The notes under the pieces: model-generated
Told to the model about the DNA's origin: nothing
What the model saw: the letters and a program-made list of their open reading frames with translations, nothing else
Database searches by the model: none
Translations under genes and position numbers: made by a program
Source of the DNA: Marchantia polymorpha subsp. ruderalis
Lineage: Eukaryota > Streptophyta > Marchantiopsida > Marchantiales > Marchantiaceae
Reading direction: 5' to 3'
Assembly: GCA_037833965.1 (NCBI GenBank)
Contig: AP031352.1
Span: forward strand, 10,954,501-11,018,500
Length of the DNA: 64,000 nucleotides
Part shown: one piece after another, positions 20,131 through 31,285 of the stretch
Layout of the letters: each line of letters opens with the position of its first letter
How positions within the stretch are numbered: position 1 is the first letter of the stretch

Positions 20131-22820
20131 TTTGCTCATCCCCAACTTCGGGTACGATGGAGAAAGCGAGCGACTGCGAGGGCGAGCGAGCTGGCATCCA
20201 CATGGTTGGGAAGCGTTGGCCGTAGTCGGCCACGGCGGCCATGGGCCAGCACATAGGGGGCGCCCCCGACTGCAGAGTGGCTCCGCAGGCTTATCCGAGT
20301 CTGACGACGCCGCCGGGTTTTTGAGTTATCCGGTTCGAGAGAAGACGACGACCGGCAGTCCATAGCATACCATATCTCGGACACATCTCCCACCGGCCAA
20401 GTTTCCGTCTTACGAGCGCGTGCCACCTGCTATCTAACGGCTTATCCCGACGACCGCCACATATCCAACCGTCGCCGTTTGGACCACGGCGCGAGGGCAC
20501 GCGCGCATCCGTGGTGCGTGTCGCGGTGCAGGGATTACCGGCCAGCGCACCTCGCGGGCCACCGGCGGCAGTGAATCACGGACCGGCGAAAGGGAACGGA
20601 GGGAACAGCTGACCGGGGTCCCGCCAGTCGCCCGTCGCCCGCCCGCACCGAGTACAGTAGAGTCGGCACTGTGCGTGGATCTTGGATCCCGAGCTGTGGA
20701 GGTGCAGGTGGACGGGGGCGGGACCGGGATCTTCTGCGGAGTCCTCCGGCCTGGGAAGCAGCGCGGGCCGCGGGGCGACGGGACTCAAAAGGGCGCGGGC
20801 CGCTGAGAGGAGCCGGTGGCAGGCAAGCGGGAGCAGCAGGCGAGCGGGAGCAGCAGCAGTCAGGGGCGAGAGACGGACTCCGCGTCGCGCTTGATCGCTG
20901 CGACGGTGAGCGAGCGAGATAACGAAGGCGGACGGAGAAATCGCGCCAGCTGCAATTTGTCGTCCCGCATTCGACGACCTCGCTCTCGCTCTCTCTCGCT
21001 CTGCTGCTCGGCGATCACGAGCTCGCGCTGGGACGAGGAGCTTGCTGTCAAAAGCCCGAGGACCCGCGAGCTCCGAGGCTTATTCCACATGTTGATGCCT
21101 TTGCTGCGCGCCCGGGAGACGCAGAGGAGTGGAGAAATTATGGGCCTGCCAATTATGCTCGAGTTCGTCGATGCGGTGTTCAAGCGATTGCATCTCTGGG
21201 TGCGCACCTGCGTCTACGTTGCGGCCGTGATCGCCGAAGCTCTGCATAATGGAGACTCCAGCCCCTACCACGTGACCTGACCGGCTGTTCTGCGGCATGG
21301 AGAGTTCCGACGCCTTTGAATTTGATGTTCGACTAGCGAAATTCCATGCGCAGGCTCTCCAGCTCGAGCTGTCGGTGTGTCCATCGCCTCTTGCGAGCAG
21401 GGCTGAGGATGTGACGGAGTCGCCCGCAGGCGTCGACAAGACTCCGGCGAATTTCGGCGACTCTCCTCGGTTCCAAATTTTGGCGCCGCACCCAGTGGTG
21501 AATCTGGTGACGATGTTGCCTCACTCTTGATGTATGAACTACTAGTACTGCAACATGAGATCGTGGGGAATCAATGATGCCGCCAATCCTCTCCTCGAGG
21601 ATATCATGGCACCGGCATATTTCTGTGCCCTCGGTTCGCCCTACCGTCGGAGCAGGAAAGTAAATCTTTGCCTCGGGCAGTCATTGTCTAAGCGTTCGAT
21701 AGCTGCTGTAGTTGCAACGATGGAGGAGTCGCCTATTGTTTGACTTGAAATATATGGTTGCACAAATGGCTCACTGTACATTTCAAGAGCTCGTAAAATT
21801 TCCGTAGCTCTCAGTTTGTCAGAGTCCGGATTGCAGTCTGTTTTTCTGAGCCATTTAGGCTTCGGGTCCCCAAAAAAAAATCAAATTTCATGAGAAATTG
21901 AGCCCGTGCGCCGCTCGGGTTGAGGCGATCCCACTCGGGACGCAGTCAGCTTTGCGCACAGGTCGAGTGCGGAGGTGAATTGCTTCCTGCTGCTTTCGAG
22001 CACACTGCATGGACGCAGGGTGCTGCTGTTGTTCGACGGCGTTCATGATCTTGGGAACTCGCAGGGTTGGGCGTCTCATGGCCTCCCTGCGTGCTTCGCC
22101 ACTAGAATCTGCTGCCAAGGCTCCTCCTTGTACCGTGACATGGCGGCCATCAGAATTTGACGACAAGGCGGTGTAGGAGATATATATCCTCGGAAGCAGA
22201 CACGAGAAGTGGATATGGGCGTGAAGCTGCGGTGAAGTTCGAAAGCTTTGGGGGGAAGCGGAGAAGTAATGGAGGATGTTTTTTGTGGGACTCACGAAAG
22301 TTAGGCATGTCGGAAGTCGGTCACATCGTTCGGAGTTCGTGGAGAGCTGCCGAATCTGTGCGCCGTCGGATTACTTGAGAAAATTCTTATGACATTGTAG
22401 GTCCGTCCCAGCTTGAAATTCAACAAGAAGAAAGCACCTGCCAGGCGAGGGGGAGATCCGATTCAAGTGAAAGCTTCTCTGTGGAAACACCGACGTGGGT
22501 GAACTTTGAAGCACCTTGAAGGCAGTCGGCAGCGGAAGTGTACGAGGAAGGAAGTGGAAATTCGTCGTCTGTGCTACTGAAGAGAGTCGAGTCAAGAATC
22601 TAATGGTGGAGTGCGAAGATTAGATGGAGCGAGAGACGCCACCAGGAATATCGCACAGGTTTGACGGAAGAAAATTCTACACACTTGGTCCTGCGGGAAG
22701 ATTGTCACTGGTCGAAGACGGGATTGAATCAGATTTGCAGCTGTGTATTTGTGCACGCGATGGCGGAAGTGGGGTCGAGTTGAGGGCCATTCACAGCACG
22801 ATGCACGATGAGAGCCAGTG
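20131..22820. other. GC-rich promoter/leader-like block, no recognised gene
   Basis: Strongly GC-rich between about 20.2 and 21.3 kb, with GAGCGAGCGAGA and CTCGCTCTCTCTCGCTC runs typical of leaders at other genes in this window. The longest + frames (20816-21280, 154 codons; 21297-21530; 22157-22378; 22624-22821) match no family I know and do not join into an obvious spliced product. A transcript with a long leader, a non-coding RNA or an unrecognised lineage-specific gene are all possible. Confidence 0.4.
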
Positions 22821-25800
22821 ACAAGAAGAATCGGAAAAATATTCGCATGGAAAGACCGTCGCTGCCATGAAAGTCTTAGTTATTGTGAGCGAGAGAGAGC
22901 TTGTTTGATTCGGGTAGAATCAGGTGGCGCATGAAGGTTTGCACGGAGGAGACGTGTTACCGCTCTAAACGAGGAGATCAAGAAGCAATTGTTGCCTGTG
23001 AAAATGGGAGAATACAGAGCCTTAGAAGACTTTACATCTAAATCGAGATGTTCGAGGCGGTAGAGGTTAACGTAGCAAAATTATGCCACCGTCATCATGG
23101 AGAAAAGAGAGCAACGATTGCTTGTTGTGCAAGTCTCATTGTCACCTAGAATTCGAATCTGAACTCCAGCTCTTGTGCCAAGGCAGACTGAGAGCACTTA
23201 TAGTATGAAATACAAATACTGGCCTCTGAGATTTTCATGTGTGCTCTGAGTAGCAGCTGATCTTGATTCATTCACTCTTGGCGCGAATTTACTGACAGTA
23301 TCCATGGATGAGCTCGAAAGATGCCAGAGTGACTGCAATTGTTCTGAATTGGTACTAACGAGGGACTTTATCGATGCATGGATTTAGTGCTGTCATTGTA
23401 CGATGCAAAATGTCCCATCTACAGGTCGTAATTCGTCTCATATGCGTTACAAGCTTGGACCTCACTCACCTCTTCATATCAAGATGTGTCTACGGAGTGT
23501 GAGAGGTCGAGGAGTTCCTGCTCGACCTTGTACATTACTTTAGAGATTAGAGAGCTTGAAATCGTATAGACTTGAAATTCGAAGTATAGGCACTTCGACA
23601 TAGTTTCATCCGACGAAGGCTAGCGCCACTCATTCTTCTCTCCAGTTACATCCGATGGTGTAGTTGCCAGCCGCAGGCCATCCAGAAGCTCGCATACCCA
23701 AGTAAGCCTCCACCGCGATCACTAGACATTCTTTGCCTTACCGTCACTGGGAAGTAGTTCCTGAACGTGATTTTGCAGTGCGGTTTGCCAGTGGATCATG
23801 GATGTTGTGCCACCCGTGCGAGAAAGAGTTCCACTATGCGTCGATCCCGCAGACGACTCTGCAAGGACAGCCGAAGTTCTTTACTCTTGCTTCCCCACTC
23901 ATACCCGAAACACTCTCCCTGTTCAGCGTCGTTCGTGAATTATGGATCGGTCTCCGGAAATGCATCTGGATCTGGACTCATTTCCCCAACGACGATCACG
24001 ACGGAAGAAGCGTCCTCTGTGAAATTCGGGCATCCTGTCAAGTATGCCCAGCACTGCACTTTACTGGGGACGATCGAGATCGGAGCAGGCGATGTGGATG
24101 TTTGCACACTGGACACCTTTGTTTCATCGATACGTCTCAGCAACAGAGCTCGCTGTCGTCAGGGGTTGGTCGGCAGCGGCGGGGTCCACCATCTGCGCCA
24201 CCGAGACAGTGTTGACATACTTTGACACCCTGCACACTCGGCTCATCGGGCTCTGCAGATGATGATCAGAGTCGTGACAGGCGCACAGTTGGCAACAGAG
24301 GCGTTCGATCAACTGTCGGATTCCGAAATTGTCTTCCCACTGTTCGGGCATTGACCTCGGCCAGAACGAAGTGATCGAGGTACGCGAGTCTCAGTCCACA
24401 CCGATCGACATCACAACTGTCCCTGTTGTTAAGTCGAGCTGCTCTGAAAGCTGACTGTTGTTCGAGCAGTCCTCCCATTGTAGCATTCAGTGGCCTTTCC
24501 CTTATCCATTCCAGCCTCGTACGACTGGCCGTACTACCTGCTTGGATACGATCTTCATTTGCGGGTATTGATTGTTTCCAGTGATAACGTGGCGAGATCT
24601 ACAAATCTTGCCGCGTTTGGATTTCTCGGCTGGCAATCCCTGTTGGAAGCTAGCCTCTTGACTGAGCTCGTAGTGCTACTGTACATGGAAATCAGCTGCA
24701 CATGCACGAGCATTGGACATGTCTGTTCGATACTCAACTGTACCCATACTGTGACTAAGCATGTCTATCTTTCACTTTTATGCAGTGAACTTGAAGGGGA
24801 AGTCCAAGAAACCGATTGCTGAGGACGTGTACAGTTCCAGTTCTGTAGGACAAAACGTCCAAGCGTCACCGAGGTAAAAATCTGCAGGCAGTCGTTGATA
24901 GATCTGTAGCTCGCTGGATGTTTCTGCACTTGTTAGCTTGATGTGTAGGCTGCTTCTGCAAGATAATACTCTCATGTACATGGTTGAAAAGACTTACCAG
25001 CCATCGTAGATCAGCACTTTTAAGATCGCAGTACTTTCCAAATGCCCACGGGGTCAGTTTAACCTTCAGCTGCTCTCTCGTGTCATGATATCGTCTTATA
25101 TCAAGTCACGATTGTCTTCTTATTGTTCAGATCCTTTGAAGTCCTGCAGGTTTGCTGCTTCTCTTTAGTCATTGGGAGGGTAAGGATGACTCACGGTGAT
25201 CATCTTGATGTGCGATGGCTTCAGGTACACCAGCCTCCTGTTAGTTGCCCAGGAACAACATAAGTTCGTAAGTTTGATAAACTTAGCTTCAAGTGTTGCA
25301 AACATTGAGACGTCTATCCAAGTGTCCTCACCATGATGGATATGGCAGTACACTGAAGATATCATACATGTGTGATATCCTCTGCTGAAATAATTGATGA
25401 CATCATGTTCTGGATCTTCTGATCTGATCATCAATAGTAATGCCTGATGACTCCCTTAGTGTAACCATAGCTCGGTAACACCCCCTTTGCACTCAGATAA
25501 GCAACATCAAGATCATACATCATAGTTAACAATCCTCGCTCCTGAATTCACACCAACTCAAAATTTAGCTAGAATGTTAACTCCACCTTTACTCATCGCA
25601 GTCCAACACATCACATTAGTATACGAATAAAATAAGCTGGCAAGGTCTGCACTCATACTTGTGTTCTATCGGTATATACAGCTCTCATGGCTCACATTTG
25701 AAATTGATATATTAACTGGAATCACCTGATCTTCAGGTGGCTTATTGCTGCCAAAGTATGGTAGTAAATTAGTACTTAACGTCGAGATAAGTTGAGTTAA

Positions 25801-27900
25801 TAAGTTTACTGTTCCTTTTCACAATTACTGCCAAATACGAAGAGTAACTGAGTTGAAGATTAATATGGTACTCGCACATATCTGCAGTGTTTTGTCATGA
25901 AAATGTGTTGGGGATGAGGCAATTAGGCACTCTTTAGAAATGAGAACTCACGTTTAAGAATGTAATGAGATCGGAGAGTGCGATCGCATGAGTGAGTACA
26001 CGATTCCAAGTATTAATGTGCCCAAACAGCAAACCCAGATGTTCCATGGAATCATGGAGGGTCAGTCGACGGTGCTCACCAACTCACTGTGTTTAGCTAC
26101 CACTGATCCGGTAATTCTGGCAGTCTCTATCACGATGATTATTCAAATGCCTTGCGATGATTGTGAACAAGGTTCTTTCGTGGATGCCCACACTGCTCCA
26201 CAGGGAATGCGCATTGTCCCAGAATCATACGCAGATCAACAGTCTGCGAGCCCAAAGACTCGAATAGAGCCCTCCATAACACGTTCGGATGTCGAGGCTG
26301 TGCAGCCACGACCGCTCGAGCTTTTGACAGGGTGTCTCTCCTCAGTTTTGATCAAGAGGCCGATTCAAGTCCTCCACCGTGATTTCTTAACACACTGGTT
26401 CTTCATGTGCCCACAGTGGCTGCGCATGCCCCAAAGCACATAAAGATCCATGGAGTGTTTAGACGTACGAGTAGAATCCTAGCCAACACATGCTCGTCAA
26501 AAGTTTGCAGCTGGCTGCGTACGCACAAGTGCAGTGAGGGAAGATGTGACCTCGAGAGTTAATGGCTTACAACAGTAACTATCAGGCTTGCATCTTGTCC
26601 ATTAAACTGTCCTCACAACAGATTGTGGTCGAAGAGTGACGTACATCCAGCATATTGGTAGCAACTTTGCTGATTCGCATTTGATTCCCAGCAGCCTCCA
26701 ACTAGAGTGCAGGATCTATGGTTTTCAAACTAGGCACGTTCTGATGAGAATCTATTTACTCAGGTGAACAAGTAACACATGCAATCTCAGGGAAAATTGT
26801 AATTTTCTTCAAGCGATAGGACAACCTCCGGTTGGATTCTGGTCACAGATTGGACGTAAGTGAAACTTGCAGTAGTTACAGACTCATCCAGCACACAAGA
26901 CTAGGAGATGCCCGAATGCACGCGCAGAGCTGGGTACTATATGAGATGGTTGTGGAGTAAAATTTGCAATCTGCAAGAGGAGCTTGTCTAATGCATAAAG
27001 GACAGCTCTTTTTTACGCAAACGGAGACACTGAACCTGTTGCCACGGTGCTGTCTTTCGAGCTCGTGATGCACTGGCAATGAGATCAAAAGAAATGTCCT
27101 TCTCACAACATGACGTACACATTCACAGTTCGTGGTTTTAGTCCGATCTTGTCGTATGCCTCTAGGTTTCTAGCTCCTTACAGTATGATGCAATCCCTAA
27201 ATGGACCTGGGAGGATTTCAAGAGCTATCACCAGAGTGTTGAAGATTCCTAAGTTTGATACCGAGTTCAATACCAGTGCTGACATAGAGAATTGAAACAG
27301 GGAGGCAGCATATGTTCATAGACTCCACAGAGCCCGTATGGAAAAAACCGGAGCAAGCACACAGGACAGCTTCATCAAGAGTAGAGGACCAATTGTCGGC
27401 CTTGGTAAACTTCGTCCAACTCAGGCTTCTCTTAGTCAACACCAAGTCCAAGGAAACACTATATGGCAGATCTACATACAAATTTTTGGTATGAAATATG
27501 TACACCAAACCTATTCAGAACTGGAGGTCCAAGATCACGGCCTGTGGAATGATCACTCTTCGGTCGTTCCCGGCCCAAAGCGGGCTTAATTGAAAACGAA
27601 GGACGGTGTTAAACATTTAGTAATTCCACGAAAACGAGGAGCAAAGTGAGGTAAAATCTCGTCTACTGCATTATCGATCTGGTCTGTCATACATGCACTC
27701 ATACCCACATTCAGTCTTTGAATCAAGCAGAGTTTGTTCAGAGCCCCCGCCAGAAAGCGAGTTGGCACATTGTGCACAAGAGAGTGGAAATTGAGAAGAA
27801 GTCAATGCGAAAGAAAGGATAGAAATCACCACAGAGTGACGTGTATAATTACAACAAACAGAACTAGAGTTGCACTATGGACACAAGAGAAAAGAAAACG
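22821..27900. other. Long stretch without a recognisable gene
   Basis: Mixed composition. A more GC-rich part at 23.7-24.5 kb has overlapping open frames on both strands (160 and 152 codons on +), none with a domain I recognise. Another 151-codon + frame at 25988-26443 also lacks recognisable motifs. No tRNA B box was noticed and no transposon ends were found. Confidence 0.4.
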
Positions 27901-27912
27901 ACAGAATTTTAA

Positions 27913-27918
27913 TTTATT
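27913..27918 (-). terminator. Polyadenylation signal of the MERIT40-like gene
   Basis: AATAAA on the - strand, about 30 bases after the TAA stop at 27949-27947. Confidence 0.6.
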
Positions 27919-27946
27919 TGGAGTTAGTGAAATTTAAAAAGCAAAT

Positions 27947-28744
27947 TTAGCCACGGCTTGAGTTGCTATGACCTCCGGAATTGCTGGTCTCCTCTTGTGG
28001 TCTTGGCTCAGTCGGAGGTTTGAGTAGAGCAAAATCTTTCACAGCATTTGCAAAGTCGTCTTGACCAACGCGTTGCTGAGGGTGAGCAAGCAGCAGGCAA
28101 ATGTGCCTAAAGAGTGTCCTTGCGCTGCCACTGCTGCTCTCGAAAATGTAACCCTCGTGATGGCTCACGTGCTCAAGAACATCCACCAAAGCGTCGTATA
28201 CTTTCTGCGGACAATTATTGGGGCCCGGCTTATCGTGCATGTACAATGCATCCAGTGTGAAATTCTGCTGTTCCATCAATTGCTCTTGAAATTCGGGCAC
28301 GACGGACGAGCGGCAATAAACGAGGACCACTCGCAGACTTCGGCCTTGGGTTTGGGCCACCCTTGCCTCACTCACGCCCACCTGCAGAAGCGAAGAAAGG
28401 TCGAATTGCGGATACGAGCCCTGCGAGCTGAAATTTCGAATGGTGGCATTGATGATGTCCAGATTGTTCGTGTACTCCCGTTGGTACCATGAAGCACCTC
28501 GGTCCAGAGTCATGAACGCGAATTGGTGATGCGGGTTCATGGTCAACTTCGAGTGCACAAACAGCAGCAAGGCCTGTTTCACGGCATCCATTCGATGCAG
28601 AGCCGCCCCCTGCAGTTTCCCTCCGCCCGATTTCATCTCCACATCCGCTTCTCGATCGACATCCACGCAAAAGATGATGTTCTCCGGTACATACGTCCCA
28701 GCTTTCCACTCATAGCGCACTGCATCGTGCCCCGATCTCTGCAT
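27947..28744 (-). CDS. BABAM1: BRISC/BRCA1-A complex member 1 (MERIT40/BABAM1) homologue
   Basis: Single-exon protein of 265 residues. MERIT40 is a non-catalytic scaffold of the K63-deubiquitinating BRISC and BRCA1-A complexes, which act in DNA-damage signalling and receptor turnover. The sequence has a von Willebrand A-like fold: a start strand with NIIFCVDVDREAD (residues about 21-33), a central F-A-F-M-T-L-D strand, RVVLVYCRS near the middle, and the conserved LLAHPQQR near residues 221-228, which is the best family mark. The classical metal-binding DxSxS is not intact, as is usual in this family. The N-terminus is short and the C-terminus is a P/S-rich tail. A GC-rich shared promoter region lies upstream at 28.8-29.3 kb. 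Confidence 0.85.
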   Translation of the reverse strand: MQRSGHDAVRYEWKAGTYVPENIIFCVDVDREADVEMKSGGGKLQGAALHRMDAVKQALLLFVHSKLTMNPHHQFAFMTLDRGASWYQREYTNNLDIINATIRNFSSQGSYPQFDLSSLLQVGVSEARVAQTQGRSLRVVLVYCRSSVVPEFQEQLMEQQNFTLDALYMHDKPGPNNCPQKVYDALVDVLEHVSHHEGYIFESSSGSARTLFRHICLLLAHPQQRVGQDDFANAVKDFALLKPPTEPRPQEETSNSGGHSNSSRG

Positions 28745-30520
28745 TCTCGCTCACCTCGTCACGGCGGGCGACTCGAGCACGAGCACGATCAATCAATCAC
28801 GCCAACCAGACCACCGACGATCAATCAATCCGAGTGCTCAGCACCACGAGCCCATCACATTCGCTTCATCACAACCCAAAGCTCTGTCCTAAATCTCGAT
28901 TCTCGAAACTAAACGAGCGCGAGAGAAAGAGTCAGGGCTAAATCAATCAATCAATGTGTTCCCTCTTCGATAAAACCTGCGCACCTCGAGCTCCAGCTGC
29001 AGCTTCGAATCCGACTCCGACTCCGACTCCAAATCCTCGAATTGAGCATCAGACACGATGAATCCATCGAGCCCGCCCAAGGAACATGATCCGAATCTTT
29101 CCTTCCTCCCTTCTTCGAACGAGAAATCGCGTCGCTCGCAATTCGCCCTCCGCTTTCGCTCTGCGACCGGCTGCCGCGGCCTCGAAAGCAACAGCAAAAG
29201 CCGAACGCTTGGGCCAATCCGCGAGCCGGCGAGCGAGCGACCGGCGCTGCTTGTCGGATGTACGTACAAAGTCTTCGTCCGTCCGCAATCTCCTCTATCC
29301 TTCACCCTATATCAAGCTATACCTCTGGATCGTCTCTAAATTAAGCGGGAGTTAGGCTCACCCAGCACATTATTCTAGCTGTGGCGCAGTTTTCCAGCTC
29401 CCGCCAGAGTCTTTCGCTAAATCTGGTCCAGTGTTTACCATCCATCTAATTAATTCTACTGGATCGTCGAGATGATTCGCGGTTCTCTCTTTTTTCAGTG
29501 CCTCTGTAGCTCGTTGCGTTGCCTCGGTGTGAGAAAGCTCCTTACTTATGGCATGTGTATAATAATCTCTCTCCTCCCTTGAGCACATAAAATCTTAAAA
29601 TCTTGATTTCATAAGCTAGTGTCAACTCTCAAAAAGGTTGGTTAACATGAATTTTAAAGACTTAGCTTCCCAAATTTAAATAAAGAGTCATGCCTTACAA
29701 TTTTTGTTTATTTTACTTATATTTACTCGTTCATGTACTTTTCTCCTGTGATAAACATGGAGATCACGCACCCACATGAGAAGGAAACATGCAATTGTTC
29801 ACTATATTTTTCCGGAAGTCTAAGTAGATTCCTCTTGACTTTGATATATATAACATGTTAATATTGCTCCTAGATTTAAGATTCCTCGTTAAGTCACCAA
29901 GCTATACGGGTCAAAAAGTAATCCAAGATATTACCTCACTCTTCTTGTGTGACAGGATGGAGCCGACTCTTTCCATTTTGTTATGTTTGTTATTGCTTAG
30001 TAGAAGACTAGTGGTATTCTATGTCTCAGTTTCCATACGGTAAACGCATAAAATGGTATCGAACGTAAACATTCACATCCGACATATTTCCTTTAAACTA
30101 CTTAAAGGAAACACAACAGAGTTATATTGAAAACTAGTACAAGTTATCTAGACCAACCATGACTAATCTAACCCAAGTTAACGAAACCCTCTCTTACCCT
30201 CTACCAACCCAAGCAAACTTGAATTATTCATTTATTCCCTTGTCCAAATGTGCCCTTGGACTCTTCATGCCATTTGGACAAACATTTCAAAAACCCACAT
30301 CTAAAAAGGGCACCGAAGTGGCTCTTTTCGAAGACCTTTTGCACCTGATCCAAACTAATCCTCTGGCCTGTCTGATCGGAGAAAGGCAAAGGGAAAGGTA
30401 AAGCGATGAAATCAACGTCAAATTCAAGAGCTCTAGAAACGCAGAGTGCGAGGAGAATGTTCGTGCTGCCTACTTTCTCTTTCTTTCGACTTCAGTGAGA
30501 CTTCATGGACCCTTCTTTCC
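28745..30520. other. Promoter region and AT-rich spacer, no gene seen
   Basis: 28.75-29.35 kb is GC-rich with CAATCAATCAAT and CTCCGACTCCGACTCC repeats, which fits a promoter and leader of the MERIT40-like gene. After that the DNA is AT-rich with no recognised coding. A perfect 10-bp inverted repeat TGTCCAAATG / CATTTGGACA lies at 30241-30250 and 30271-30280. Confidence 0.5.
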
Positions 30521-30524
30521 ACCT

Positions 30525-30796
30525 TCCACCTTCTCCCTAGAAAAAATTAATGATATTCTTCGACCACCTTCTCCCTAATAAACACAAATAATAATCTTCG
30601 ACCACCTTCTCCCTAGTAAAACTAAATAAAATTCGTCGATCATATTCTCCCTAAAAATAATAATTTATAATCATCAACCACCTTCTCCCTGATTAAAATA
30701 AATAATAATCTTTGACCACCTTCTCCCTACTTAAAATAAATAATAATCTTCGACCACCTTCCTCCTAATAAAACTAAATAATAATCTTCGACCGAG
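30525..30796. repeat. 38-bp minisatellite, about seven copies
   Basis: The core CGACCACCTTCTCCCT recurs at 30561, 30599, 30637, 30675, 30713, 30751 and (partial) 30789, exactly 38 bases apart every time. AATAAT-rich sequence fills each unit. A diverged copy starts near 30525. It ends about 490 bases before the first ATG of the hinderin-like gene. Confidence 0.93.
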
Positions 30797-31163
30797 AAGG
30801 GAAGCAGAAGAAAGGATGAGTGACAATCATCGAACGAGAGATCTCGAACGAGACTCTGGGGCCGAGGGTCGGCTACTGACCGTGATCACATTTTAACTGC
30901 AGTAGCGAAACCTGAGGCAGAAACTTGAACGGATGATGAGGATGTGGGCTGCCGGTGTGAACGCGCACTGACAAAAGCGTGACATTTCGTGACGAGGAAG
31001 CTCTCCAAGAAGAAATGGCTCGTCCTCCACTTCTTTGCCCGACGAGCGCAGTCGTCGCTGAATTCGGCCATTGCTGAAATTGCCCGCATCGCCGATTCCG
31101 TCGCATCCTCCGAATTCCTTTTTTTTTTTATTCCTTTCTATCGTTCTTGCCTTTGTTTGCTCG

Positions 31164-31187
31164 TTCGATCGATCGATCGATCGATCG
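31164..31187. repeat. (GATC)n microsatellite in the leader
   Basis: About five CGAT/GATC units at the 5' side of the hinderin-like gene. Short runs of the same motif occur at 58258-58275 and in other GC-rich leader-like regions of the window (around 48735 and 49987). Confidence 0.8.
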
Positions 31188-31285
31188 TGCAGCCGAATGG
31201 TGTCGAGTGCAATTGCAATTGCAGGTGCAGGAAGGCGGAAGAGGAGATCGACGAGCGCCGAGTTGGAGAGGTGAGATTCGAAGTC

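Noticed and set aside
23733..24262. Overlapping 160-, 152- and 72-codon frames as a gene
   Set aside because: Several frames are open at once on both strands, the mark of GC-rich non-coding DNA; no motif recognised.
30525..30796. CRISPR array
   Set aside because: The spacing is regular, but the intervening sequence is itself repeated and AT-rich, in a eukaryotic genome; it is a tandem repeat.
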